DNA of 64,000 nucleotides from contig JAHQIY010000012.1 in assembly GCA_019054805.1 (NCBI GenBank), forward strand, positions 310,001 to 374,000, given 5' to 3'. Below the pieces are notes generated by a model. The model made no database searches. It saw nothing but the letters and a program-made list of their open reading frames with translations, and was not told the origin of the DNA. The translations under genes and the position numbers were made by a program. Of this stretch, positions 36,138-47,800 are shown in pieces. The DNA comes from Brachionus manjavacas (lineage: Eukaryota > Rotifera > Eurotatoria > Ploima > Brachionidae). Within the stretch, counting starts at the first letter, position 1, and the number at the start of each line of letters is the position of its first letter.

Positions 36138-36600
36138 TTGGTTTAATTTTTTGTGTTTGAATTAGAAAATGTATTTTTTCTATCTTGTTTTTTATCATTA
36201 CATTAGCTTTTTTAAATTAGGTGAACTAAAAGTTCATAAAATCTGAGAACAAGAACTGTTCCAGTAACAGGTCAACCGTAGTTTACCTAAGCGACTAGAC
36301 CCGAAAAACTTGGGTTTTCTTCTTATAAAATTTTGACTTTAGTGATGGTTTACTTTCGTTTGGTGCATTTTAACAAATACTTAATTTATGAAAAATGGAA
36401 AACAGAGCGTAGTTAGTTTTTTAAACTACAAATATTATCTTCAAGGATCATCATACCACAAACCCAAAGTCAAAATTAAAAAAAAATTTAAGTTTTTCAT
36501 GTTTGCAATATTAATTTGAAATTATTTTTTTTTTTGAAACTGAAAAAAATATTTGAAACATTGGAAACATTTTGTAATTCAAACACAAAAAATAAAACCG
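36138..36600. mobile_element. TIR element, third copy of the 11.5-kb/24.8-kb family
   Basis: The left end TTGGTTTAATTTTTTGTGTT continues as TGAATTAGAAAATGTAT. The right end is the inverse TTTGTAATTCAAACACAAAA..ACCG. Positions 36362-36600 match 25506-25769, apart from a short deletion inside the right arm. It is non-coding, 460 bp, and shorter than its relatives. Confidence 0.6.
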
Positions 36601-37499
36601 ATTCGATTTTTAAACTTTTTTTTGGCGCGCGAAATGCAGAAAATTGCAAAGGTTTTTGCAGACTTTTTTCATGAATTAAGCAGACTTTCTCAAAACTAAG
36701 CATTTAACAGAACTAAATTATCTCTTTTAGTTAAAAAGTTTTTCAAGTTTTTCTGAATTGAACTGATCCAATTGAAAGGAACTACACAACTTATCTAAAA
36801 TTCAATTCTGGTCAAATTTTTTTATTTATTTTTGGTATTTTTGGCCTTGAAACTGGCAAAAAAGAAATACTTAAGTGTCAAAGTCTGCTAATGATGTGCA
36901 AAATTTCTGCAAAATGCACTATGCTCGATTATATTGAAATTTAATTTCTGCCAAACTCTGCAGATTTAGCAGACCTTGATATTTGGTGCAACTTTGAATT
37001 CTGCACCTTGATGCATTCACAAAAGTAATTTAAACTTTTAGAAAAAATTTTTTACATTTATTTCTGTTCTTTTTATCATTTTGTTCTGAATTTCACAAAA
37101 CCCTTTATTTAGCATGATTTTTTTGATTTATTTGAATCAAAAAAATATGTAAAATTTAAATTAAATTATATTAATCAATATTATTATTTTTATTTAATTA
37201 AAAAATGCTTATTCGGCGAAGATAAAATAAATCAGATATAAAATTTTTTTTGTTGGATTCAAGAAGCACATGCTTAAGAAACAACTGGCATAATCCTAAC
37301 ATGTCTTTAAGTTCTTGATGAAGCTTAGTTAATTTTTTTTATTTTCGAGTCTTTTTTCATTATTGGCTTTAAGTAAGTTTTGAACAACTGAGCTTTTAGT
37401 TAAAATTTTATGTGCTTCCTTTTTATATCTAGATTAAATATAATTGTTTAGAATGCTCTCCATGTGCTAAGTCTTCGTTCTCTTAAGTTTTCTTTATCA

Positions 37500-37860
37500 T
37501 TGGCATAGCCAGGAATTCTTATGGTGGGGTTCTTACCCCCTTGAGATAAATCATCAGCAAAGCCTAGATTCTCAGGCCTTGCTGTTAGGCTCCACTGTAA
37601 ACCTCTCGGCCTTTCAGTTGGTGAATTAAGACAAAGTCAATTACAATCAGGAAGAGTTTTAGAGAGAGATAACAACCTTGCCTAACACACCTTGTGCACA
37701 CTTTCAAGCTCTCAGATTGTCTCTTTATCAGAATTATGTTACACTCTGACTTTTCTTAAAAGAGCTGTATAAAGTTAGCTAGTTTTCTCAGTGTATGCTA
37801 TCAAAGGCTTTCTTGAAGTCAGCGAATTTTTCGAACAGTGGACTGTACCATTTCGGGCCA
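37500..37860 (-). pseudogene. Heavily decayed LINE RT fragment, fourth family
   Basis: Minus-strand pieces in shifting frames read FADFKKAFDSIH, a middle part, and then frames matching ERGLQWSLTARPENLGFADD of RTE/L1-like elements in related wording (RFTVEPNSKA, ESRLCW). It is less AT-rich than its surroundings. It is old, with many stops and frame changes. No tail is visible. Confidence 0.5.
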
Positions 37861-38200
37861 AGTTCTATGATATTTTTCATGAGCAAATATATTGTAAATG
37901 TATCCTTTTTCTCTAATTATGTATTTTAGTTTATTATATATTTTATTTAAGAAATTTTATTTTTTGATTCAAAAAAAAAAATATGCATTTTTCTTAAAAT
38001 ACAATAAAAGCTTAAGTTTTAATTTTTTCCTTCTCAAATGAGCCAAAGTAATAAGAAAATAAATAAATGGAGTTTGAATAATTTAATTTTTATTTGCAGA
38101 CAATAGTCTCTGTCTTTTAAAAATGAAATTTTTTTGTTTAATTATTAAAAAGTTTTAATATTTTTGTTTTTTTATTTTAATTAAATTTATTTGTTAATCT

Positions 38201-38905
38201 TTACCGAGCTAATGCTCCTTTAGAGTAAAAATGAATTAAAATAACAAGTAAAGAATAAATTAGTCTAAGTAATGAAAAGAAATTAAAACGATAAATTGTT
38301 AGATGGCAATAACTCGTACCTTAATTCAAAACTTTCTCTAAATTCTTCCAACATTCTGAAGACCAATGGAACAGGATGACTCATTCCTACCCTGACATAT
38401 CTCTAACCTAACTCAAAAAGTCGATTTGAGATTGTTAGGAGTTTAAGTTTATTAAAAGCAGCTAGGTGCATAATTTTGGAGGGGGTATCATATTTCAGCT
38501 TCAAAATAGATCGAACAGCTGAATTTTGAATTATTGAATTTTTTTTATTTTAGTTTCTGAGAATGAATTTAAACAAGGAAAAGAATAATCCAAGATTGAT
38601 CCTCAAAGATTTGTAAAGTTCACCTTATTTGGTTTTAGACTCCATTTTCTATTTGAGAGATATTTTATTTTATTAAGCCTTGAATAGCATCACTCTTTTA
38701 ATTCATCTACCATTGGACCAAAGGTAAGTTTTGAGTCCAATATGATGCCTAATAATTTAACTTTTTCCTCATGATTTAAACAGTTCCAATTAGTTTTAAA
38801 TTCAAGATTGATTTTAACTTTGATTTTTTCTCAAAAAACATGTAACATGACTTTTCATTAGAAATTTTCATTTTCTATTTTGAAAGTCATCTTTCAATTT
38901 CTTTA
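38201..38905 (-). mobile_element. LINE copy 1 of stem-loop-tail family, 5' truncated
   Basis: It begins at its 3' end with TTTACCGAGCTAATGCTCCT. Going leftward on the minus strand, degraded RT C-terminal sequence runs to about 38905. It corresponds to the better-preserved copy at 39366-40500 (the region coding for the YDLL terminus, a spacer, then the KLDSKLNFN region). Frames are broken. Confidence 0.6.
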
Positions 38906-39095
38906 AGTTACTTGTTTGTCATGTTTAAAAGATTTCTTATCTTTTTGAAAATAAAAAAAGTAGCCAAATCATTTGCAAAAAAGAAGAAAGTATTGACTGT
39001 TTGTTTTATTTCTTTTTGGCATGTCATTTTTAAAAATGCTAAAATAAGCGGACTCTTGTCGAACTCTTTTTTTAATTTCTATTTATTTGTTTTCT

Positions 39096-39365
39096 GTACC
39101 GAGCTAGGGCTCTTTCAGAATAATTTTAAAAAAATCAAAATCAAAATAAAAACTAAAATTAAAGTTTTTATTTTAGTACCCCATTTTTTGTTTGACAATA
39201 TCTTAATAATATTTAGCCTTTTGTTGCAGCGTTCTTTAATTTCGTCTACTAATATATTAAAATTTAATTTAGAATCAAATTTTATACCAAGAAACTTGAT
39301 TTCTTTTTGGCTCATTATTCTGTTTCCATAAATTTTAAGTTTAGATTATCATTCTCTTTTTTGTA
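39096..39365 (-). mobile_element. LINE copy 2, internally deleted
   Basis: The 3' terminus ACCGAGCTAGGGCTCTTTCA is followed directly by RT coding for SQKEIKFLGIKFDSKLNFNI (39315-39256). Several hundred bases of C-terminal RT coding present in its neighbour are missing. It lies between copies 1 and 3 in the same orientation. Confidence 0.6.
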
Positions 39366-40500
39366 CCTAGAGAAGATCATATCTCTCACTCAAATCAAAA
39401 AGCCGATTCGAGACTGTTAGTAATTCAAGTTTATTAAAAGTTTCATGATGCATCATGTTGGAGGGAGAATCATATTTTAACTTAAGGATAGATCTTACTG
39501 CTGTATTCTGAATTGCTTGTAGTTTTTTGATATTATATTCTGAAAATGAATTCAAGCAAGGAAAAGAATAGTCTAAAATTGATCCGACTAAAGATTTATA
39601 TAAATTTCCTAGTGTGTTTAGATTGAGACCCCATTTTTTGTTTGACAATATCCTAATAATATTTAACATTTTGTCGCAGCGTTCTTTAATTTCGTCTACT
39701 AGTATATTAAAGTTTAACTTAGAATCTAATTTAATCCCAAGAAACTTGATTTCTTTTTGGTTCATTATTCTGTTTCCATAAATTTTTAAGTTTAGATTAT
39801 CACTCTCTTTTTTGTACCTAGAGAAGACTACTGAACATGACTTTTCAACTGATATCTTCATTTTCCATTTAATAAGCCATTGTTCCAGTTCGTTGGTGTA
39901 TTTATTTATCTTATTTTCTAGGTTCCCCTTTTTGTTATAAATGAAGAATGTAACTAGATCATCTGCTAAAAGCAGAGAGTTTTCATTATTTGTTTGTGTT
40001 TCTTTTGGGGATGTCATTAATATATATACTTAATAAAAGAGGACTAATTACTGAGACTTGAGGGACACCTGTAGTTATTTGATATTCTTCGCTCAGATGG
40101 TCATTCACATTTACCCAAAAGATCCTATAGTCTAAAAAGGATCTAATCCAGTTAGTTAAGTAATGAAGTGGATTCATTTTAATCAATTTAGAATCCAAAC
40201 CCTATCAAAAGCTTTAGAAATATCAAAAAACAGGCAGGAAACTATTTTTTTCTATTAAATAACTCCACAATTTTTTAAAATGAAAAGATTTTCTGATGTT
40301 AGTCGGTGTTTCCTAAATCAAGATTGCTCCTGGATGAGGAGTGAATTTTGTTCCAAATAATTGTAAAATCTTGAATAAAATATTCGTTCCAGTAACTTTC
40401 ATAAATAACTCGTTATAATAATTGGTCTATATTTTTAAAGGATCTTGTAAATTGGAGGTCTTTTTTTGAATCATGGTAATGTTCGAAGTTTTCCTCGCTT
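39366..40500 (-). mobile_element. LINE copy 3, best-preserved RT of the family
   Basis: The minus strand encodes RT: FDISKAFDR region near 40230, LTNWIRSFLDYRIF, QITTGVPQVSVISPLLLSIY and INDIPKRN (40198-39990). After one frame change comes SLLLADDLVTFFIYNK, continuing for 216 codons to RLFDLSERYDLL (39367). The catalytic box is LADD where the relative at 60293 has FADD. The family wording resembles Jockey/R1-like RTs. It lacks an endonuclease and the 5' end. The stem-loop tail is missing because copy 2 abuts it. Confidence 0.75.
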
Positions 40501-41855
40501 TCGGGACCTTACCTTCTCTATATAGAAAGATTCAACTATTTCATATTCTGTTTAGGTTTGATTTCTTTGACTTTATACATTGATTAACTACTCTAATTGA
40601 ATTTTTAAAATAGGATCATTATAAAGAATTTAAACACTCACGGCTTAGCCCATAGTTAATCAAAATCTTAATATGTCACAAATTAAAATTGGATAGAAAT
40701 TCTCAAGCTTTGGAGAGTTCGATTCTGAATTCCAAAAGCATTGCCAAGACAACTTTTGCAATTTTACCAAGACTGCGAGTACATTTCAAAAGCTTCAACT
40801 AGACAAGTATGAATAAGTGGAAATCAAGTGCATATTCTGGAAAAGTCAAGACGAAATCAAGTCAAAAACTCAAAGTCCGCTTAAAAAATCTTTGATTTGC
40901 AAATCTTGTAAATAATGCTTGTATCTTTTTTGAGTTTTTTTCCTATTTTTTCAATAAAATGTTCACATCTAATTATCTTCTTAGAGTATTATCTTTATTT
41001 TTCAGATAATTTATCTTTTTTGAGAAATTTTTTTTTCAGATAGCTATCTGTCTTTAGACTTAGTTAGGTAAAGATATTTTATCTTTATGTAGCATCTTCC
41101 TAATTATTTTTTTATTTGTTCGATTCATTTAACTTTGCTTAGGGTGTGGGCATTTTTTTGAGTTGGAACTTAAATAAGTTTTTTTTGCCACTTTCACTAA
41201 TTGATTATTTCCTGTAGAGATAATCGAGGTAAAAATTGATCGAACTGAAAAGAACACTACCTGGAATCAGCAAATCTGTTGTCACAAAATTTGATTTTTC
41301 AATTTATTTTCTAGGAATAATAGGCGTTCATTGAAAATAGAAAATTAATTTAAAGACGAAATTAGTGTGATTAACAAAGATGATTTTTTCAACAGTTAAA
41401 TTACACGGATGTCAATTTAAATTGTTTAAAATATTTTGAATTAATTTTTTTTTTTAAATTAAAAAAGGATAAAATCAAAGTTTTTTTCAGCTGCCAAATT
41501 TGACAAATTGGTCTCATTAAATGTCCTCTTTTTTCATCTCAAGGAAGTTATATTAGCTTGGCTTATGAAGATTAATTTAAAAAGAAAAAAAATCTAAATT
41601 AAAATGAGACATAGTGTCGAATCTGATCAAAAGATTTAAATTTCATTAAAAATTATTGATTTAATTTGTACAGCTCGGCTACGACAAACATATTAAATAA
41701 TTAATCTGGCCAAAATACACATTAGAATAAAGACACCTTTAGATTTTTAATTTTATTTTAAAAAATCGATAAATCTTATAAAAATTTTGATTATTTTTAA
41801 TATTTTATTTTAGGGCTTGATTTTAGAAACAATAAAAAAAAAAAAATAAAAAAAT
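40501..41855. other. Upstream region of the GPCR gene
   Basis: No gene is seen. 40640-40920 is somewhat less AT-rich and non-coding. 40960-41110 repeats TTATCTTT-like words and a GATAGCTATC palindrome. No TATA box is clearly placed for the receptor; regulatory sequence is likely but not identified. Confidence 0.35.
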
Positions 41856-44800
41856 GTGCTGAAAAACATGAATTTTAGCGACTCATTTGAAGAAGAATTT
41901 AGTTATTCCGAGTCCGACTCGGACCACATTGAAGTTGGCTACTACACATTTTTTGTCATCATGTACACATTGATCACTGCAGTGTCGTTCATTGGCAATA
42001 CAATAATTCTGATTGTGATAGTGCGGCGAAGACGCATGAGAGTTGTGACCAATTTTTTTCTGGCCAACATCACCATTGCCAATTTGATCTACACAGTTTG
42101 TGCGCCTTTGCAGTTCATAGACGAAATGTACATCAATTGGACATACATGGACGTCATGTGCCCACTACTTCCATTTTTTTCCACTTTGTCAATTAATGTG
42201 AACACATCGACCATGATTGCTGCGTCCATGGAGCGTTTGTTTGTGATCGTGTACCCGTTCAAGTGCAAGCTGACCAAGAAGAAAACTTTGCTTATAATAG
42301 CTGGCATTTGGCTGGGCTCTGTTATGTTGAGCTCGCCGTGGCTCATAGCCCTGCGCATTGAGAGATTAAACTTTTTTGGCAAAATACTGGAAAACTTTGC
42401 CATCTCGAATGAGACCGAGGAGATTTTTTTTCCTCTGGAAGAGAGCAGTTTTGAGTTTGTGCAGTGTAAGCCTCTGGACGACTTCGATTTGCGCTACTAC
42501 TTCATTTTGTTGTGTTTCATCCAGTACTTTTTGCCAATGTTTGTTCTAATGATAACTTACTCTATCATCGCCTACTATATCTATTTCATCAATTCCAAAG
42601 TAGATCTTATCATGGACAACAAGTTTTACAACAATTTTTTGACCAGAAACAAAAAAAAAGTAATTTAGAATGAAACAAAAATTCTTCAATTATTTTTAAT
42701 TTTTAAAAAGCTCATAAAAATGTTGGTTTTTATGATTATATGTTTTAACATTTGCTGGCTGCCATTGCAGTTAAATGTTCTCATCAGAGCTATTGATCCA
42801 CAAATGTTGAATTCTATGTAAGCTTAATTTTTTGATTTCCAAAACCTACACCCCCTCTCAACTATAAAATGAAAAAAAAATAAAAATTTTATCTTAAACT
42901 GAGAATTAAAAAAAAATTAAATTTTTTGTCTGAAAGCTCTGTTCTGTAAATAGTACCAGCTAAATGTATCAATTACCAAATTCAGCTTCTGTAAGAATTA
43001 GGCAATGGGGTCTGCCTTTTTTAGGAATATTTTTAAGAATATCACTTAAAATATTAACAAAATAATGGTAAAATTTCTAATCAATTTTGGACTTTTAGAA
43101 CTTCAAAAAAAATTTAAAATGACGAAAATTTTATCAAAAAAAATTTTTTTTTTAAATGCTTGGTTAAAAATAATCATTTTTTAAAAAAATGTCCTCTATT
43201 AAGTTAATGTCCTGTATTAAATTAAATTTTACCATTCTAAATAAAGAGACAAGCTGATCCCCAAACTCGATTTTCTCACAAATTTTACAAAAAAAATATA
43301 AAATTTTTTCTACTGATCTTTTACCAATATTATCTAGCAATAAAATTATCTAATATTGCCAATTATTATTCATTGTATGAATGAAACTTGTTAACACAAG
43401 ATTTAAATTTTTTTAAAATTGAATCTTAGATGTCTCATCTGATAAGCTTTCATTACTTGGCCATTTTTTTAAAAAAATAATTTAAATTTTATAAAATTGA
43501 ACAAATTTTTATTTAAGCGATTAAGTCAAATCTAGTTAATTTTTTGTCATTTATTATTCAAATCTTTTGTAGGCTTTTTCAAAGCAAAACCCAAAAGAAA
43601 AAGTTTTAAGAGAAAAAAAACAATTTAAATTTTAAAATGTATCACTGAGCATTGGAAAAATTTGGCTTAAAAAAATTGGATTTAAAAATACATTAGTGAA
43701 ATTTATTTCCACAATTTTCAGATAAAGAAAATTAAATGATTTTTCGAGGTTAATTAAAAAGTTGAAAAAAACTGTCAAAATTTATTTTTTTTAAATTAAA
43801 AGTTTAAATTGTATGTTCAAAATTAAGCAGAATTGTAAATATAGGTATTTTGAAAAAAATATGTACGCAATTGTGAAAATTTTAAACATTTAATTTACTT
43901 TAATCTTTTTGACGATAAACAAACTATCAGCATATTTTAAAATTATTTTCTTTAATCGATTTTTAGTAGAAATTTTTATTTGATATTAAATGTAAATATA
44001 ATTTAATAAAATGTTATATTAAAAAATCAAAAAGGTTTAGATATGGCTTTTTATTGTCTTTCGAGGTTTAAGTGTCAACAAAATTTTTTTAATCAATAGT
44101 TTAATTTCTTCCTGTTTTCGAGGAAATCTTTGGGACAAAATTTTGAAAAAAAATATTTGATAAAAGACTAAAATTGATTTTTTAATTTCAATTGCAGATT
44201 GTTTTACTAACATTACATTTTTATAATTTAATAATATTATCAAGGACACCATAAGATTAAATTATTAACGTAAGTCTAAGCAGCATAATAAAGAAACTTT
44301 TTTATTAATAAATATCTAATAAGTCTGAGAATATAATCTAATTAATTAAAAAAAGTAAATAGTTCAATCAAAATGGAAAAAAAAAAAATTTTTTTCCATC
44401 AAAAAATGCAATTTTTGGATAATATTTTTAAAAGTCAGCCTTTTATTTAATCATTAAATATTAATTAAATTGAGTAAAGTCTCATCGGTGCCATGAATTA
44501 AAAAAAAACATACTTTAAAAAATTAATGAATTTAATTGCTAAATTTTGATAATCACCCTTTATTTTAATGCTTTGTGGATTTAACTAATATTTTGAATAT
44601 CGATTTGAAGAAAGAAAATATATTTAAATTTGCAAAAGAAAACTTTTATTTTTTGGAAAGAATTACAAAAAACCTTTTAAATGGAATATTCTAAAAATTT
44701 ATAAATCTCTTCATCAATCCATTTTTTTTCTTTTCAATATTGTCTTTTTTAAAATATTCAAATTTAAAATTTTTTAAATAACATTTTTCATTATACCCTT

Positions 44801-47800
44801 AAAACAGAGTTTGTCAAAAGTCTTTGAATTTTGTTTTTTTGAAGTCAAGTTAAAACTAAAATTCTTTTTTTTAAATTTTTATTTTAAATAAAATTTGGTT
44901 CTCGAATTTTAATGTTTTTAAATTACATTTTATCATTGTTAATTTTTCATCATTTGTTAATAAATAAATTGATGTTTTGACATTAATTAATAATTAATCA
45001 GATAGAAAATTTTTTTAATAATAAAAACAAAAGATAAATAAATCATTATTTACTCCCATTTCAAATCGAAAATTGAATAAAAAATTTAAATCCAATTATA
45101 AAATTTTTTTCAGGTTTTTCCTTAAAGACGCTAAAGAAACGCTTCTTATATTAATCTTATGAAACTGTCTAAAAGTTTCTTAAGCTTGAAACATGTCTAT
45201 TAAAAACATGAATACTATAAGCAGACTTGGGCAAAAGTCAAAAAAAAATTAAAGTTAAGTCATATGACTTGACTTGACTTTGACTTAGTGACTTTTGCCC
45301 AAGTCTGCTTATAGTATTCATGTTTTTTTTAATAAAGGAATGAAAAGTGTATTCAGAAAAAACAACAATATCACAACTAGAAAATTATCCAAAAATTTCT
45401 TAAGCTTAAGTGTATCAAAATATTCATTTTCATAATTTTTTTATTAAGCTAAAGAAGATTTAAAAATTAGAAAATAATTAATTCGGTCTTTGACTTTGAC
45501 TCCAAAATAATTTGACTTTTAACGGTTCTGACTTTTGGTTCTGTTGAATTTACCAAATCTGCATTAAAATAAAATCTGTAAAAAAATATGGTTTAGACTG
45601 CTAACAAAATTATTTGGGAAAAAATATTTTTCAATCACATAAAAATGTATTTTATGTGATTGTGGAATTTATTTTTTTAGGAATAATTAGAGTATAATGT
45701 AGTTATTTTTGGTAAGAAAAGGTAAAAAATTAAAAAAAAAAATTTTTTAAAAGGAATTTTGAACTTTCACACAAAAATTCAAATACAAAAATTTGAAAAA
45801 TATATGCCAATATATTGGTTGTTTTTAATACAATGTTAAATTAAAAATAAAATAAAATTAAAATTTATAAAATTATAACCATCCAATTCAAAGATAGCGA
45901 TGACAGAATTATAACATTTTAAAAAATTATATCTACAAATTGCAAAAAAAATTACAATTAGAACAGAAAAGATCACAAATGCAAAATAATGAAATTTTTT
46001 TGATCATTAATATTTCTCTACTAATTAAAATTAATTTTAATTTGTAAAATTTAGTGAAACAAATTTTATGAGATAACAATTAAGTTAAATAAGAATTATT
46101 TTTTCCTAAACAAAAATAATATAGTTTTAAATAGTTTTGCACTACAATTAAACAAAAAAAAAGGTGTTATAAACAAATTATTTTTTTAAATAAATACTTT
46201 TATTTGTAAATAAAAAAAAATTTTTTTAATATAAAAAATAAATGTTTGATATAAAAAATAAATCTTTAATAAATAATAATTTCTGTAATTTAAACAAACA
46301 AATTATACAAATTAGTCTTTATTTAAAGCACCATTATTTGATTTTGGTGGTCTACCTTTTTTCTTAAGTTTGGCAAACTCACGATCAGCTTCATCAAATT
46401 CTTTATTACTTAATTTGCATAAGGCTATATAATGTTTGCAAATACCAAATTCTAAAAAGTATTTACACGAACAATATTTAGGTTCTAAATAAACTTGACA
46501 AGAAACTTGACCATTAAGAATTCGATTGGCAGAGCTTGAACTTATAAATTGAAAATCACTTAAAGATAGCTTACATAACATAACCCAATAATTGCATTAA
46601 AAAAATATTCAAAATCAACCTGTTCCTCACTGGAAACTAAACCAACAACAATTGGATATATCTTTCTATTTGGGTTTGATCTGCCAAAAACTTACATAGG
46701 ATATCCTTCTTTTGTGATTTTATAAGTTCCATCAATGTGAAATAATGCAATACCGTTTTGGTTGATTGTATTGCAATTCATTTGTAATATTTTAATTGTA
46801 GTGCAAAAAACATTAAGTCTGCTTATTTTTGTACCATTGCCAATTATTGGAACATTTCTGTCATTAGCATTAAAACCAAAAAAAAAGGGTTGATTGATGT
46901 TAATAGTTTCAAAATACAAATGGTCACCCAAATAATTCTCAACTGTTTGTACTCGGTTGTCATTTGGGTTTATTTTGGCCTTTTGTCGACTAGCATAACC
47001 CATAGCTTGATTAAGATCAAATTTTACGTCCTAAATCAACACAAAATAAGCAATACGTTGAATGGTTTGTCTGATAGGCGATCGACGGAGGCAATTCTTT
47101 TTGGATGAATTCATCAATTTCCATCTTGTGAATTCCTTGCTTCAAAACAAACCATTCTTCGGAATTACTTGAAGCTTGGCTTTCGATATCACTCATTTTT
47201 GTTTAGTTGAATAATATTTTAATTTATTTTGTGTTAAAAATGTTTGTTTGGAATTTTTTTTGTTTGCAAATCATATGTTTTTATTTGATGCAATTTAAAA
47301 TTGTTTGAAAAAGAAAAGAATTTGTTTAACTATATTTACATTTTATTTAATTTAGGTTATTTTTTGTTTAAGTGAAAAAAGATTTTTGTTTAACTTAATT
47401 GGTGAGCCACAAATTTATTCCTTGTTGTTTCATCATCAAAACTTAAAAAATATTATTTTTCTAATTTTTCGAAGGTTTGAATGAAAATTCACAATGCACT
47501 TTCCAATTATTAAATTTTATTTATAAATTTTTTCTAATTAAGTGTTAGTCTGACCAGAAAATTTTTCAAATCAAATTAAGCATCCTGGTATAAAACGATA
47601 CTGTTTGGTCACAAAATTGGTCACCACCTGTTCAAAATTAAATCAAAACTAATAAAATAAAATTCAATTCAATTATTCTAAATATAAAATTTAATTATTT
47701 AGGGAAATTTTAGTAGGTGAAATACGAAATAATTAATAAAAAAAAATTATTTAACAGTTTTAAAATAAGACCCCATTTTTTGTTTTACAAAATCTTAATA

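Noticed and set aside
42089-42403. 104-codon minus-strand frame
   Set aside because: Antisense shadow of GPCR exon 1.
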